Shown here piece by piece: positions 1 through 9,736 of a stretch of 64,000 bases of DNA. The stretch comes from Sphingopyxis macrogoltabida (lineage in GTDB: Bacteria; Pseudomonadota; Alphaproteobacteria; Sphingomonadales; Sphingomonadaceae), in NCBI RefSeq assembly GCF_001314325.1, contig NZ_CP009429.1:124501-188500 (forward strand), read 5' to 3'. Position 1 is the first letter of the stretch. The number at the start of each line of letters is the position of its first letter. The translations under genes and the position numbers were made by a program. The notes beneath the pieces were generated by a model. It was given only the letters and a program-made list of their open reading frames with translations. It had not been told where the DNA came from and searched no databases.

Positions 1-46
1 GATCGTTGACCGCCACTTCCCAGGTCGGCCGCGGGTTTAAAATCTG

Positions 47-62
47 TTCCACTTAAGTGGAA
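47..62. promoter_or_regulatory. 16-bp perfect palindrome, possible operator
   Basis: TTCCACTTAAGTGGAA reads identically on both strands, the form expected of a dimeric repressor site. The gene it would serve must lie left of the window. No second copy was noticed elsewhere in the window. Function is inferred from symmetry only. Confidence 0.4.
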
Positions 63-64
63 AC

Positions 65-142
65 GGCACCGGCCAGCTCCCCCACCCGGCCTCCCCAACG
101 ATAGTAACCTGGGGAGGCCGGGTGGGGGAGCGGGCCGGTGCC
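65..142. terminator. Long inverted repeat with 33-bp arms
   Basis: The arms at 65-97 and 110-142 pair at 32 of 33 positions around a 12-base loop. The repeat lies 17 bases beyond the stop codon of the minus-strand LVIVD gene. There is no T-run, so it may be a strong mRNA 3'-end hairpin or a REP-type element rather than a classical intrinsic terminator. Confidence 0.6.
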
Positions 143-159
143 GCACCGCCGAAGAGGCT

Positions 160-1935
160 TTAATCGCGCGGCGGCCAGGGCTTCGCGGGCGCCTTGAACG
201 ACGGCTTGCCGATCAGCGGCGACGTCAGCGCATAGAAGCCGTGGTTGGTGAAGGCCCACAGGATATTGCGGTCATATTCGGCGAAGATGCCGTAGGTCAG
301 ATTGCCCTGCGACTGGCCGCCGGTCTCGGCCTCGGTCGGGAAGCGCGGGACGAAATAGCCGGCGATCGACGGCTTGGTCGGGTCCTTGACGTCGAAAATC
401 TGGACCCCGCCGTTATAGAAGGCATAGGCGACCACCCCGTCGCGGAACCGGCCGGGCTGGGTGAGATAGCCCGAGCGCTTCGGCCCGAAGCTGCCGCGGC
501 GCTGACAGAAATCGGTGAAGCCGGCATCGGCGGGCGGTACCGGGCGTGGGAATTTCGCCGCGATGCTGAGCTTTGCCGGATCGCGCGCGTCGACGACGAG
601 GATATCCTTGTACGGCTCGTAACATTCGTCGTTCATCGGATAGCCGTTGGTGAAGATATAGCCCGTCCGCTCATATTGGCTGAGGTCGACATTATCGAAT
701 TCGGTGCCGGCGAATTTCGGCACCTGATTGACATGTCCGACGATCCTGATGTTCGCCGGATCGCTGACGTCGAGCGAATAGAGGCCGAGCCCCGCCATCG
801 CGCCGAAGGCGATCTTGCCGCCTTCGCCGGGCGCCCTGGTCATGAAGGGCGGCATCCGCGACCCGAACCACGAGGTGCGGTTGCCCGCGCGCGGGTTCAT
901 CAGATAGGCGGCTTCATGGTCCGGGTCGCCGAGGATCTGGCCGAGCGCCGCGAACTGGCTGACGAATTTCGGGTCCGCCGGGTCGCTCATGTCCCAGACC
1001 TGATAGCCGGGGGTGTAGATATAGTCGGCGAATTCGGTGAGCATGAAGCGGTCGTCGGGCGCGGTCGACAGGAACATATATTTGTCCCCCGTCCACGCCG
1101 GAATGTCGAGCGCCCCCGATCCCTGCTGCTCGCCGGGTTTGGCGTCGGGGTGGCGATAGTCGGTGGTGCGTTCGGCGACGAGCTGCCACTGGTCGGGCAG
1201 CGGGCCGTCCATCACATAGACGCGAAAGCCCTTGAGGCCCTTCCAGTGCTTGAGGGTCGCGACGCCTTCGGGTTCGAGATATTTCTCGTCCATGATGCCA
1301 TAGCGCGGCACCTCGAACGCCTGCACCATCACATATTTGCCGAGGCCCTTGTGCCACGAGATGTTCGCGGCGCCGAAGCCGTCGCCCTTCGCATAGGGAT
1401 TGACGATATCGGGCTTGCCATAGGCGCCGACGCGCTGGCCGCGGCGATAGACGAGCTTCGCCTTACGCGGATCGGTGATGTCGAACACCCCCATGCCCGA
1501 CCGGTAATAGACATACATGTAACGCTTGCCGCCGAAGTCGGCGATCGACTGCCAGGTGTGCCCGGTCGACGGAATGAAGTTGTAGAAGGCGATCTGCTCG
1601 ACATTCTTCGCGTAGCTGTTCTGGTCCCAATGATCGAGCTGGCCGGGAAAGTTCGGCGCCTTGCGGACGAGCGGGGTCGCTTTGGGATGGATGAAACGTC
1701 CGGTTGCCGCGTCCATGCCATAATCCTTGCCCGGCACCGGCAGTGCGGGCTTGCGGTCGTAGGTGAGATTCCACCAGGCGCGGATGTCGGGGTCGGGAAT
1801 GTCACTCTCGCCTGCGGTCAGCGGCGGTGTCGGCAGTGTGCCGGCGGCCGGCTCGTCGGCGTGCGAGGATGCGGCCAAGCCCGCCAGCGCAATGGCGAGC
1901 GCGCTGCCGAAGCGCAGGAAAAGATCGTATCGCAT
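160..1935 (-). CDS. Secreted LVIVD-repeat protein (paralogue 1)
   Basis: A 591-aa protein with a Sec-type signal peptide (RFGSALAIALAGLAASSHA) and repeated blocks of the type 'VFDITDP', 'VWDMSDP', 'SLDVSDP' and 'IFDVKDP'. These are typical of LVIVD repeats, which are thought to form beta-propeller-like periplasmic or surface proteins. Conserved stretches include GQLDHWDQNSYAKNVE near residue 100 and FCQRRGSFGPKRSG near 480. It is a clear paralogue of the protein at 4596-6350 and is divergent from the TonB-dependent receptor at 2206. The shared neighbourhood suggests a role in binding or processing the receptor's substrate. The biochemical function of this family is not known to me. Confidence 0.85.
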   Translation of the reverse strand: MRYDLFLRFGSALAIALAGLAASSHADEPAAGTLPTPPLTAGESDIPDPDIRAWWNLTYDRKPALPVPGKDYGMDAATGRFIHPKATPLVRKAPNFPGQLDHWDQNSYAKNVEQIAFYNFIPSTGHTWQSIADFGGKRYMYVYYRSGMGVFDITDPRKAKLVYRRGQRVGAYGKPDIVNPYAKGDGFGAANISWHKGLGKYVMVQAFEVPRYGIMDEKYLEPEGVATLKHWKGLKGFRVYVMDGPLPDQWQLVAERTTDYRHPDAKPGEQQGSGALDIPAWTGDKYMFLSTAPDDRFMLTEFADYIYTPGYQVWDMSDPADPKFVSQFAALGQILGDPDHEAAYLMNPRAGNRTSWFGSRMPPFMTRAPGEGGKIAFGAMAGLGLYSLDVSDPANIRIVGHVNQVPKFAGTEFDNVDLSQYERTGYIFTNGYPMNDECYEPYKDILVVDARDPAKLSIAAKFPRPVPPADAGFTDFCQRRGSFGPKRSGYLTQPGRFRDGVVAYAFYNGGVQIFDVKDPTKPSIAGYFVPRFPTEAETGGQSQGNLTYGIFAEYDRNILWAFTNHGFYALTSPLIGKPSFKAPAKPWPPRD

Positions 1936-2205
1936 TCAAGCCTCCCGGGATGAAACCGCGATGCTTGTCGACCGCCTCGCCATGGCGATCCAATATTGGA
2001 TATCCGGCGCGGTATAATCTTTCGGGAATAGCCTCTGCGCAGCGATCGTCGCGATCTTATATAGCCAAACTGGAATATGGACTGCCAGATTATCTATTAT
2101 ATCGATATAAAGAGAAGACTAGGTTCCGGCCGTTCAATCGTTCAGGCCGGCACGGGACCTTCCCATCAGAGGACAGGGCGCGTCCGGCCGCTGGGGAGGT
2201 AAGAC
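1936..2205. promoter_or_regulatory. Divergent promoter region between LVIVD gene and TonB receptor
   Basis: This 270-bp stretch is AT-richer than its surroundings and must contain promoters for both flanking genes. It holds two perfect 14-bp palindromes, ATCCAATATTGGAT at 1988-2001 and TTATATCGATATAA at 2097-2110. It also has a TATAGCC at 2060-2066 that recurs next to the LysR gene. No ORF is supported. The ribosome binding site GGGGAGG lies just before the receptor start. Confidence 0.5.
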
Positions 2206-4581
2206 ATGCGAATGACCCGATATTGGCGCCGCGCCCTGCTTGCGACCGCTGCCGCCTGCGCGCTGCCCGGATCGGCGGGGGCGCAAACGGCGCCGGCCGA
2301 CACCGAAGGCTATGGCGACGAGATCGTCGTAACCGCGCGCAAGCGCGAGGAGAGCCTGCAGGACGTGCCGATTTCGGTGCAGGCGTTCGGCAGCGCGGCG
2401 CTCGAACGCGCGGGGATCAAGGATTTCTCCGAAATCGCCTATCGCGTCCCCGGCCTGAAGCTCAGCGCCGAGCGCGCGGTCGATACCGAGCTGTTCATCC
2501 GCGGCATCGGCTCCGACATCCAAGGCGCGGGCGCCGATGGCGCGGTCGGCATCTTCCTCGACGGCGCCTATCTGTCGCGCGGCACGGGGTCGCTGCTCGA
2601 CCTCTATGACCTCGAACGCGTCGAGGTGCTGAAAGGCCCGCAGGCGCTGCGCTTCGGCAAGAGCGTCGTCGGCGGCCTCATCAACTATGTCACGAAAAAG
2701 CCCGGCGAGGAATTCGAGGGCCGCTTCGAGGCGACCTACGGCAATTACAACAAGCTCGACGTCGCCGCCTCGGTGCGCGGGCCGGTATCCGACACGCTCG
2801 GCCTCGGGCTGACGGTCAGCTCGCGCAAGCACGACGGCTATGCGACCAACACGCGCGGCGGCGACGAGGAAGACCAGAATGTCCAGTCGGTGCGCGGCCA
2901 GCTTCGCTGGCAGCCCGACGCGACGCTCGATATCAACCTGTCGGCGGACTACACGCGGCACCGCGACGGCGCGCGCTGGGTCGATATCATCGTCCCCGGC
3001 AACAGCAACGAGGTGACCTACCTTGGCTTTTATGCGCCGCCGATCGACGGTTTGCCCGGTTTCGTCCTGCCCGACCGCAACGCCCCGTTCCGGAGCGCCG
3101 AGCGCCGCCGCGGCGCGCATAATTTCACCGGTTACCAGAACTCCGACATGTACGGGCTGAGCGGTTCGATCGATTGGCAGGCGACCGACGCGCTCAGCAT
3201 CACCGCGCAGACGGCGTGGCGCGATTCGTCGCTGGCGGCGCGCGAGGACGGGTCGGGAATGTTCTTCGATTTCGCGATCGACCCGGCGACGAACACGCCC
3301 GACATCACGCCGGCGATGCTCGCCGGGATCGACACCTATCTCGCGAGCGTCCCCGACAGCTATTTCGACAGCGGTAAGGCAGAGGACGTCAGGCAATTCT
3401 CGCAGGAACTGCGTCTGCGCTGGGACGATGGCGGTCCGCTCCGCGTCGAGGGCGGCGTCTATTATCTGCGCGAGAAGATCCGCCGCGCCGAGGATGTGAA
3501 CTTCCTGTTCCCCGATTATCAGGCGATCGAGGAGTTTGCCTTTGCCATGGCTTTCGGGGGCACCCCCGCGACGCCGTTTCCCGGCTCCAACCACACGGTG
3601 ACGACGTCGAAGAACGACAATATCGGCGTCTTCGGCGAACTCAGCTACAGCCTCACCGACCGGCTGACGGTCGAAGCCGGGCTGCGTTACGCCTATGACC
3701 GCAAGGTCTATTCGAACAACCGCTCGGGCGTATCGTTCGAGGGCGCGCCGGTGAATTTCACGGTCGGCGAAACGCGAAGCTGGGACGCCTGGCTGCCGAG
3801 CGCCACGCTGCGCTTCGAGCCGAGCGACGATGCGACGCTCTATGTCCGCTATGCGAAGGGGTACAAGCCCGGCGGCTGGACCGGCGAGGATGCCAACACT
3901 CCCGCCGAGGCGCTGGTGTCGTTCGAGCCCGAAACCGCGGACAGCTTCGAGGCCGGCGCCAAGCTGGCGTTTGCGAACCGGCGTATCTTCCTGAACGCCG
4001 CCGCCTATTACACCACCTACGACAATCTTCAGACCAACCAGTTCCTCTCGCCGGGGCCGGGGCTGCCGCCCGACAATTTCGTGTTCAACGCGGCGAACGG
4101 CACGCGCGCCTATGGCCTCGAACTCGATATGCAGGCGCGGCTCACCGATACATTCAGCATCTCGGGCAATTATGCCTATTCGCGCTGCAACTTCACCGGC
4201 GAGTTGATCATCGACGATGACGGCACCGACCTCGACGGCAACACCTGCCGCCGCACCCCGAAGCACGCCTTCGGCATCGCCGCCAATCTCGACCAGCCGA
4301 TCAGCGACAATCTGGTCTTCGTCGCGGGCAGCGATTTCCAGTACACCGGCGCCAATTTCTTCGACAATCCGAACACGCCGATCCTGAAATTCGACAGCGA
4401 AATCCTGCTCAATGCCCGCATCGGCATCCGCGACGCCGACGACAAATGGGAATTGACCGCGTGGGCGAAGAACCTGACGAACGAGCTCAATTACACGAGC
4501 AAGCTCGAACTGTTCGGGACCATTTATGGCACCTATATTCCGCCGCGCACCTATGGCGTGACGGCGCGGTTCCGGTTCTGA
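2206..4581 (+). CDS. TonB-dependent outer-membrane receptor
   Basis: A 791-aa receptor with a signal peptide ending near AGA/QTAPA (about residue 27). A TonB-box-like DEIVVTARK lies near residue 40, followed by a plug domain (DVPISVQAFGS; RVEVLKGPQALRFGKSVVGG) and a long beta-barrel ending in the aromatic C-terminal residue typical of outer-membrane barrels (TARFRF). The start is fixed by GGGGAGG 6-7 bases upstream. It lies between two LVIVD-repeat paralogues at the head of a kynurenine/aminomuconate gene island. It therefore probably imports an aromatic or conjugated substrate by TonB/ExbB energy. The ligand cannot be read from sequence. Confidence 0.93.
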   Translation: MRMTRYWRRALLATAAACALPGSAGAQTAPADTEGYGDEIVVTARKREESLQDVPISVQAFGSAALERAGIKDFSEIAYRVPGLKLSAERAVDTELFIRGIGSDIQGAGADGAVGIFLDGAYLSRGTGSLLDLYDLERVEVLKGPQALRFGKSVVGGLINYVTKKPGEEFEGRFEATYGNYNKLDVAASVRGPVSDTLGLGLTVSSRKHDGYATNTRGGDEEDQNVQSVRGQLRWQPDATLDINLSADYTRHRDGARWVDIIVPGNSNEVTYLGFYAPPIDGLPGFVLPDRNAPFRSAERRRGAHNFTGYQNSDMYGLSGSIDWQATDALSITAQTAWRDSSLAAREDGSGMFFDFAIDPATNTPDITPAMLAGIDTYLASVPDSYFDSGKAEDVRQFSQELRLRWDDGGPLRVEGGVYYLREKIRRAEDVNFLFPDYQAIEEFAFAMAFGGTPATPFPGSNHTVTTSKNDNIGVFGELSYSLTDRLTVEAGLRYAYDRKVYSNNRSGVSFEGAPVNFTVGETRSWDAWLPSATLRFEPSDDATLYVRYAKGYKPGGWTGEDANTPAEALVSFEPETADSFEAGAKLAFANRRIFLNAAAYYTTYDNLQTNQFLSPGPGLPPDNFVFNAANGTRAYGLELDMQARLTDTFSISGNYAYSRCNFTGELIIDDDGTDLDGNTCRRTPKHAFGIAANLDQPISDNLVFVAGSDFQYTGANFFDNPNTPILKFDSEILLNARIGIRDADDKWELTAWAKNLTNELNYTSKLELFGTIYGTYIPPRTYGVTARFRF

Positions 4582-4595
4582 GAAGGGAGTCGGCG

Positions 4596-6350
4596 ATGAA
4601 AGGCATCGGTACATATCGGGCGGCAGGCGCGGCGCTGCTCGCGGCGCTGCTCTGGCCCGCGATGACCGCGGCCGCCGACTGGGGCAGCGACGTCGCCTCG
4701 CGCCCGATCGACATACAGGATCCATGGCTGAAGGCGTGGCAGGAGGCGACGCCCGAAAACCCGCCGAAGGATCCGGTGCCCGGGGTGGATTACGGGATGA
4801 ACCCCGACGGCAGCTTCCGCCATCCGTCGTCGACCCGCCTCACCACCGACGTGCCGGGCTTCCCCGGCCAGCTCGATCATTGGGACCAGAATAGTTACGC
4901 CAAGAATGTCGAGGTCGTCGCCTTTTACCCGGCGGTGACCTCGCCCTGGCACGCATGGGCGAATGTGGTCGATTTCGACGGCCGGCGCTATCTCTACACT
5001 CACGACCGCGACTATCTGCGCATTCTCGACGTCACCGACCCGCGCGCGGCGAAGATCGTCTGGTCGAAAGGCGGGGTGTGGAGCGCCGAAGGGTCGAGCG
5101 AGGATTGGGACGCGGCGGCGGTCACCGACTATTTCGGCGGCGTCACCATCGCATGGAACGAGAAGCTGCAGCGCAATGTCCTGATCGCCTCCTACGAGAT
5201 CGGGCGTTTCGGCCTGATGGAGGACAAAAGGCGCCAGCCCGACAAGGTCGCGGCGCAGCGCCGCTATAATTCGCTCAAGGGCTTCAAGGTCTTTGTGATG
5301 AACGGGCCGACACCCGACAAATGGGACCTGATTGCGACGCGCACCACCGACTATAAGCATCCCGACGCCCCGGTCGGCGAGCAGCAGGGATCGGGCGCGC
5401 TCGACGCGGTGACCTGGTGGGGCGGCAAATATATGCTGCTCTCGGCGGCGCCCGACGACAGCTACAGCCTGACCGAATATCCCGATTATCTCTATTCGCC
5501 CGGCTATCAGGTCTGGGACATGGCCGATCCGGCGAACCCGAAGTTCGTTTCGCAGATCAGCGTGCCGGGGCAGGTGCTCGGCGACAAGGATAGCGAAGCG
5601 GCTTATCTGGCCAATCCGCGCGCCGGCAACCGGACGAGCTGGATGGGATCGCGCAACCCGATCGTGCTGACGAAGCCGGTCGAACAGGGCGGCAAGATCG
5701 GCTTCGGCGGCATGGGCGGGCTCGGCTTCTATACCTTCGACCTCAGCGACCCGGCCGCGCCGAAGACGCTCGGCCATTTGAGCGTCCCGCCGAGCTATGC
5801 CGGGACCGAGTTCGACAATGTCGACGTCAGCCAGTACGACCGCACCGGCTTCGTCTTCTCGAACGGCTATCCGATGAACGAGAGCTGTTACGAGCCGTAC
5901 AAGGATATTTTCTCGATCGACGTGCGCGACCCCGCGCATCCGAAGGTTGCGGCAAAATTCCCGCGGCCGAAGCCGCCGGCGGGAGCGGGCTTCACCGATT
6001 TCTGCCAACGGCGCGGCAGCTTCGGGCCGAAACGCTCGGGCGGGCTCGGCCAGCCCGAGCGCGGACGGCAGGGGCTTGCCATCTACGCCTTCTATAATGC
6101 GGGCGTCCAGATCTTCGACGTCAAGGACCCGGCGAAGCCGGCGATCGCGGGCTATTTCGTCCCGCGCTTCCCGACGACAAAGGAGCTGCCGGACTACACG
6201 TTCGGCAATTCGACCTTTGCGGTTTACACCGAATATGACCGCAACATCATCTGGGCCTTTTCGGTGAACGGCGTCTACGCGCTGTCGAGCCCGCTGCTCG
6301 GCAAGCCGAACCTTGGCGCCCCGAAGACGATCTGGCCCGAACGCCGCTGA
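4596..6350 (+). CDS. Secreted LVIVD-repeat protein (paralogue 2)
   Basis: A 584-aa paralogue of the protein at 160-1935. It has the same GQLDHWDQNSYAKNVE block, the same NESCYEPYKDI and FCQRRGSFGPKRSG motifs, and repeated 'ILDVTDP', 'VWDMADP', 'FDLSDPA' and 'IFDVKDP' units. A signal peptide precedes AAADWGSD. The ATG at 4596 follows AGAAGGGAG and lies 14 bases after the receptor stop, so it is co-transcribed with the receptor. A longer upstream in-frame extension overlaps the receptor and lacks a signal peptide, so it was rejected. Likely a periplasmic or surface partner of the receptor. The exact role is unknown. Confidence 0.88.
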   Translation: MKGIGTYRAAGAALLAALLWPAMTAAADWGSDVASRPIDIQDPWLKAWQEATPENPPKDPVPGVDYGMNPDGSFRHPSSTRLTTDVPGFPGQLDHWDQNSYAKNVEVVAFYPAVTSPWHAWANVVDFDGRRYLYTHDRDYLRILDVTDPRAAKIVWSKGGVWSAEGSSEDWDAAAVTDYFGGVTIAWNEKLQRNVLIASYEIGRFGLMEDKRRQPDKVAAQRRYNSLKGFKVFVMNGPTPDKWDLIATRTTDYKHPDAPVGEQQGSGALDAVTWWGGKYMLLSAAPDDSYSLTEYPDYLYSPGYQVWDMADPANPKFVSQISVPGQVLGDKDSEAAYLANPRAGNRTSWMGSRNPIVLTKPVEQGGKIGFGGMGGLGFYTFDLSDPAAPKTLGHLSVPPSYAGTEFDNVDVSQYDRTGFVFSNGYPMNESCYEPYKDIFSIDVRDPAHPKVAAKFPRPKPPAGAGFTDFCQRRGSFGPKRSGGLGQPERGRQGLAIYAFYNAGVQIFDVKDPAKPAIAGYFVPRFPTTKELPDYTFGNSTFAVYTEYDRNIIWAFSVNGVYALSSPLLGKPNLGAPKTIWPERR

Positions 6351-6371
6351 ACCCCTGACTGGAGAATGATT

Positions 6372-7295
6372 ATGCGCGCATGTCATATCGCGCTGGCGGG
6401 AGCATTGCTCCTCGCCGGATGCTCGAACGCACCCGCCGAAAAGACCGCGGAGAAACCCGCCGAACCCGCCGGCGACAACATCCTCCACATCAGTTGGGGC
6501 GGGATTGCCGAGGCCGATGCGGGCGAGGCGAAACGGCATTGGTCGACCTGGGCGATCAACCTCGTCGACGGCGGGCCGGCCTATGGCTGGCTGTCGGACA
6601 AGGGCGTGACCCTGCCGCACGCGCTGAACTTCGAACTCGCGGGCAATGGCAAGATCGCGGCGGTCGCGCTCGACAACCGCTTCGAGCCGGTGGTGCGCGA
6701 GGATGGATCGATGTCGCAGACCGCCGAAGGATCGCCGGTGCGGCGTTTCGCATTGCTCGGCTCGGCCAAGGGGCCCGAGGGGCCGTATGCGACGCTCGTC
6801 GAGGGCGAGGCGAAAGCCGACGCGCAGACGGTGGTGAAATTGCCGAAGGAAGCCTCGGCGCGTTGGCTGCGGCTGCGCATCGACAGCAATTGGGCGGGGA
6901 AGGGGCAGACGCGCCTGTCGGACCTCGCGGTTCTCGGCACGCTCGAACAGCGCGGCGGCGGGGCGATCGCGGATGGGGACGCGAGCGGCATCTATGCCCA
7001 CGAATATGGCCCGATCGCGTTACGGCAGCAGGGCACCGAGGTCTTCGGCTGCTACAACGACGGGCTCGGCACGCTGAGCGGGACGGTGTTCGGCCGCATC
7101 ATGCGCCTCGCCTGGTTCTCGAAGGAAGAAGGCAGCATCGGTTCGGCGACGCTGGTCGCGGCGAACGGCAAGCTCTATGGCTTCTGGTATCGCCCCGAAG
7201 ACAAGATGGGCAGCCCGTGGAATGCGGTGAGGGAGAGCGGCCTCGACGGCGCCGACCTCGGCAAGTGCCGCGCGGCGCTCTATCCGCCTGCCTGA
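6372..7295 (+). CDS. Lipoprotein with discoidin-like segment
   Basis: A 307-aa protein with a signal peptide ending in the lipobox LLAGCSNAP, so Cys near residue 18 should be lipidated. The ATG at 6372 is preferred over the in-frame ATG at 6366 because GGAG at 6361-6364 gives 7-base spacing to the former. The section around residues 60-190 ([21 protein letters not shown]) resembles a galactose-binding/F5-8C-like beta-sandwich. The C-terminal part is unrecognised. It is downstream of the receptor and second LVIVD gene in one apparent operon, which suggests a substrate-binding accessory role. Confidence 0.75.
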   Translation: MRACHIALAGALLLAGCSNAPAEKTAEKPAEPAGDNILHISWGGIAEADAGEAKRHWSTWAINLVDGGPAYGWLSDKGVTLPHALNFELAGNGKIAAVALDNRFEPVVREDGSMSQTAEGSPVRRFALLGSAKGPEGPYATLVEGEAKADAQTVVKLPKEASARWLRLRIDSNWAGKGQTRLSDLAVLGTLEQRGGGAIADGDASGIYAHEYGPIALRQQGTEVFGCYNDGLGTLSGTVFGRIMRLAWFSKEEGSIGSATLVAANGKLYGFWYRPEDKMGSPWNAVRESGLDGADLGKCRAALYPPA

Positions 7296-7308
7296 CGCCG
7301 AGGATATT

Positions 7309-7995
7309 ATGACCAGCCCGAATTTTTCCGTAGCCGTGCCGAGTGTCGAAATTGCGGGGAGCGCCGGGCGCTTCCCGGTCCGGCGCATCTTTTGCGTCGG
7401 CCGTAACTATGCCGAGCATGCGCGCGAGATGGGCGGTTCGCCCGAGCGTGAGCCGCCCTTTTTCTTCGCCAAGCCCGCCGATGCGGTTGTTGGCGGGACG
7501 GCGGAGATCGCGATGCCGCCGCGGACCGCCAACCTGCATCACGAGATCGAGCTTGTCGTTGCGCTCGGCCGCGGCGGCCGCGACATTGCCGAGGACGCGG
7601 CGATCGCGGCGGTGTTCGGCTATGCGGTCGGCAACGACCTGACGCGCCGCGACCTGCAGGCGGAGGCAAAGGGCGCCGGGCGGCCGTGGGACATGGCGAA
7701 AGGTTTCGACCATAGCGCGGTCATTTCGCCGATCCGTCCCGCTGCCGAGGTCGGCCATCCGGCGAACGCGCGCATCTGGCTCTCGGTCAACGGCGAATTG
7801 CGGCAGGAAGGCGACATCGCCGACATGATCTGGCCCGTCGCCGACATTATCGGCGAACTGTCGACCTATGTCGAACTGAAGGCCGGCGACCTCATCTACA
7901 CCGGCACCCCCGCCGGCGTCGGCCGGATCGTCGCGGGCGACCTCGTCGAAGGCGGCATCGACGGCATCGGGACGATCGCCAACCGCTTCGCCTGA
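7309..7995 (+). CDS. Fumarylacetoacetate hydrolase family protein (short form)
   Basis: A 228-aa FAH-fold enzyme. Hallmarks are [16 protein letters not shown] near residue 25, a metal-binding [11 protein letters not shown] stretch (the E-x-E pattern), [10 protein letters not shown], and the closing [13 protein letters not shown] motif. Its length fits fumarylpyruvate/acylpyruvate hydrolases, which cleave a C-C bond in beta-diketo acids with a divalent metal. GAGG lies 6-7 bases before ATG 7309. It follows the lipoprotein by 13 bases. A plausible substrate is an acylpyruvate formed in the local aromatic pathway. The substrate is inferred. Confidence 0.88.
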   Translation: MTSPNFSVAVPSVEIAGSAGRFPVRRIFCVGRNYAEHAREMGGSPEREPPFFFAKPADAVVGGTAEIAMPPRTANLHHEIELVVALGRGGRDIAEDAAIAAVFGYAVGNDLTRRDLQAEAKGAGRPWDMAKGFDHSAVISPIRPAAEVGHPANARIWLSVNGELRQEGDIADMIWPVADIIGELSTYVELKAGDLIYTGTPAGVGRIVAGDLVEGGIDGIGTIANRFA

Positions 7996-8107
7996 TCCCG
8001 CCTTATAACGGATAGAGTATATCGGGACGGCCTTTCGGTATTATTTGTTTATGACGGAGGCGCCTAGGCCGGTGGCCGGAAGACGGCTCTCGCATGAAGG
8101 ATCGCGC

Positions 8108-9736
8108 ATGAAATCGACCAATGTTGCCCGCAACGTCGTGGGGGCGCTCCGCGACATGGGCGTGCGCCACGTCTTCGGCGTGCCGAGCGGCGGCTGGGTC
8201 GACTATATGGAGGCGATCCGCACCACCGACGGCATCGACTTCGTGCTGGCGAGCCATGAAGGCGGCGCGGGTTTCATGGCCGATATCTGCGGGCGGCTGA
8301 CCGGCGTTCCCGGCGTCTGTTTCGGCACCTTCGGCCCCGGCGCGACGAACCTTGCGACCGGCGTCGGCGGCGCGACGCTCGACCGTTCGCCGATGATCGC
8401 GCTGACCGATGAAATGCCCGCGGCGTTGCGCGGCCGCACGGTGCAGATGGCGATCGACCATCAGGCGCTGTTCGCGCCGCTGACCAAGGCGACGATGCGG
8501 ATCGAGGCCGATACCGCGGTCGCGACGCTCGCCGACGCCGCGCGCATCGCACTCTCGGGCCGCCCCGGCGCGGTGCATGTCGGCCTGCCGCAGGGGATGA
8601 GCGCGGTTGCGGTCGAGGCTACGGCCATCGGCGCCATCGCCGCCGACCCGGTTCCGGCGCCCGCCGCGACTGATATCGACGCGCTGACCGCAGCCTTTGC
8701 CGCCGCCGCGAAGCCCGCGCTCGCCATCGGCCTCGGCGCCGTCCACGCTCGCGTGCAGGATCGCATCGTGGCGCTCGCCGAGCGCTTCGGTCTTCCGGTG
8801 CTGCTGACCCCGATGGCGAAGGGCATGGTCGCCGAGGATCATCCGAGCTATGCCGGCGTCCTCTTCCACGCCCTCTCCGACCTGGTCGGCAAGACGCATG
8901 CCGAGGCCGATCTGGTCGTCGCGGTCGGTTACGATCCGATCGAGTTCAATTACGAAAGCTGGATGAAGGACGGGCTCGCGCTCGCCAGCATCGACATCGC
9001 GCCCGCCGACATCGATCGCGAGAAGCATCCGGTTGTCGCCGAGGTCGTCGGGGCCATTGCCCCCGCGCTCGACGCGCTGCTCGCGCTTCCTGCGGCGGCG
9101 AAGGGCTGGGACCTCGCCGCGCTCGCGACACGCAAGGCAGCGATGTTCGCCAAGCTCGCGGGGCGCGAGGGGCCTTTCGGCCCGTGCGCCGCGCTCGACG
9201 TGCTGCGCGATGTCCTACCCGATGACGGCATCATGACCTGCGACGTCGGCGCACACACGCATCTGATCGGCCAGCATTGGCGGACGCCGAAACCCGGCAC
9301 GCAGATCATGACCAACGGCTGGTCGGCGATGGGCTTCGGGTTGCCAGCGGCGATCGCCGCGAAGCTCTGCCGCCCCGATACGCCGGTGTGCTGTGTGCTC
9401 GGCGACGGCGGTTTCCTGATGACCGCGGGCGAGCTTGCGACCGTGGTGCGCGAAAAGCTGCCGCTGGTCATCGTTATCTTCACCGACAACGACCTCGCGC
9501 TGATCCGCATCAAGCAGGAAAAGAAGCAGAACCCGATCTATGGCACGCCCGTCCGCGCCGAAGGAACGATCGGCGGGCCTTCGCTGTTCGGCGTCCCGGT
9601 GACGGTCGCGCGCGATCCGGCCGAATTCCGCGCCGCGCTCGAAGCCGGTTTTGCCGCAGATGGCCCGGTGATCGTCGAGGCGCTGCTCGACAGCCGCGAA
9701 TATGACGAGCTGGTGCTGCGCAAGGACAAGCCATGA
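8108..9736 (+). CDS. Thiamine-diphosphate-dependent decarboxylase/synthase-like enzyme
   Basis: A 542-aa protein of the acetolactate-synthase/benzoylformate-decarboxylase superfamily. The N-terminal pyrimidine-binding domain has the conserved Glu (LASHEGGAGFMAD near residue 50) and GTFGPGATN. A central domain follows. The C-terminal pyrophosphate-binding domain carries the GDG...N signature (CVLGDGGFLMTAGE ... FTDNDLALI). The ATG at 8108 starts the homologous region; upstream in-frame codons are probably untranslated. Its stop overlaps the aldehyde dehydrogenase start by 4 bases. This suggests 2-oxoacid decarboxylation to an aldehyde that the neighbour oxidises. Reaction and substrate are inferred. 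Confidence 0.85.
   Translation: MKSTNVARNVVGALRDMGVRHVFGVPSGGWVDYMEAIRTTDGIDFVLASHEGGAGFMADICGRLTGVPGVCFGTFGPGATNLATGVGGATLDRSPMIALTDEMPAALRGRTVQMAIDHQALFAPLTKATMRIEADTAVATLADAARIALSGRPGAVHVGLPQGMSAVAVEATAIGAIAADPVPAPAATDIDALTAAFAAAAKPALAIGLGAVHARVQDRIVALAERFGLPVLLTPMAKGMVAEDHPSYAGVLFHALSDLVGKTHAEADLVVAVGYDPIEFNYESWMKDGLALASIDIAPADIDREKHPVVAEVVGAIAPALDALLALPAAAKGWDLAALATRKAAMFAKLAGREGPFGPCAALDVLRDVLPDDGIMTCDVGAHTHLIGQHWRTPKPGTQIMTNGWSAMGFGLPAAIAAKLCRPDTPVCCVLGDGGFLMTAGELATVVREKLPLVIVIFTDNDLALIRIKQEKKQNPIYGTPVRAEGTIGGPSLFGVPVTVARDPAEFRAALEAGFAADGPVIVEALLDSREYDELVLRKDKP

Noticed and set aside
2134..4725. Long open frame on the minus strand opposite the TonB receptor
   Set aside because: It is an antisense shadow produced by G/C third-position bias; the residues are Arg/Ala/Gly-rich with no motifs, and the plus-strand gene is certain.
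4551..7001. 816-codon open frame on the minus strand
   Set aside because: It spans the LVIVD and lipoprotein genes in antisense; no ribosome binding site, signal peptide or conserved motif.
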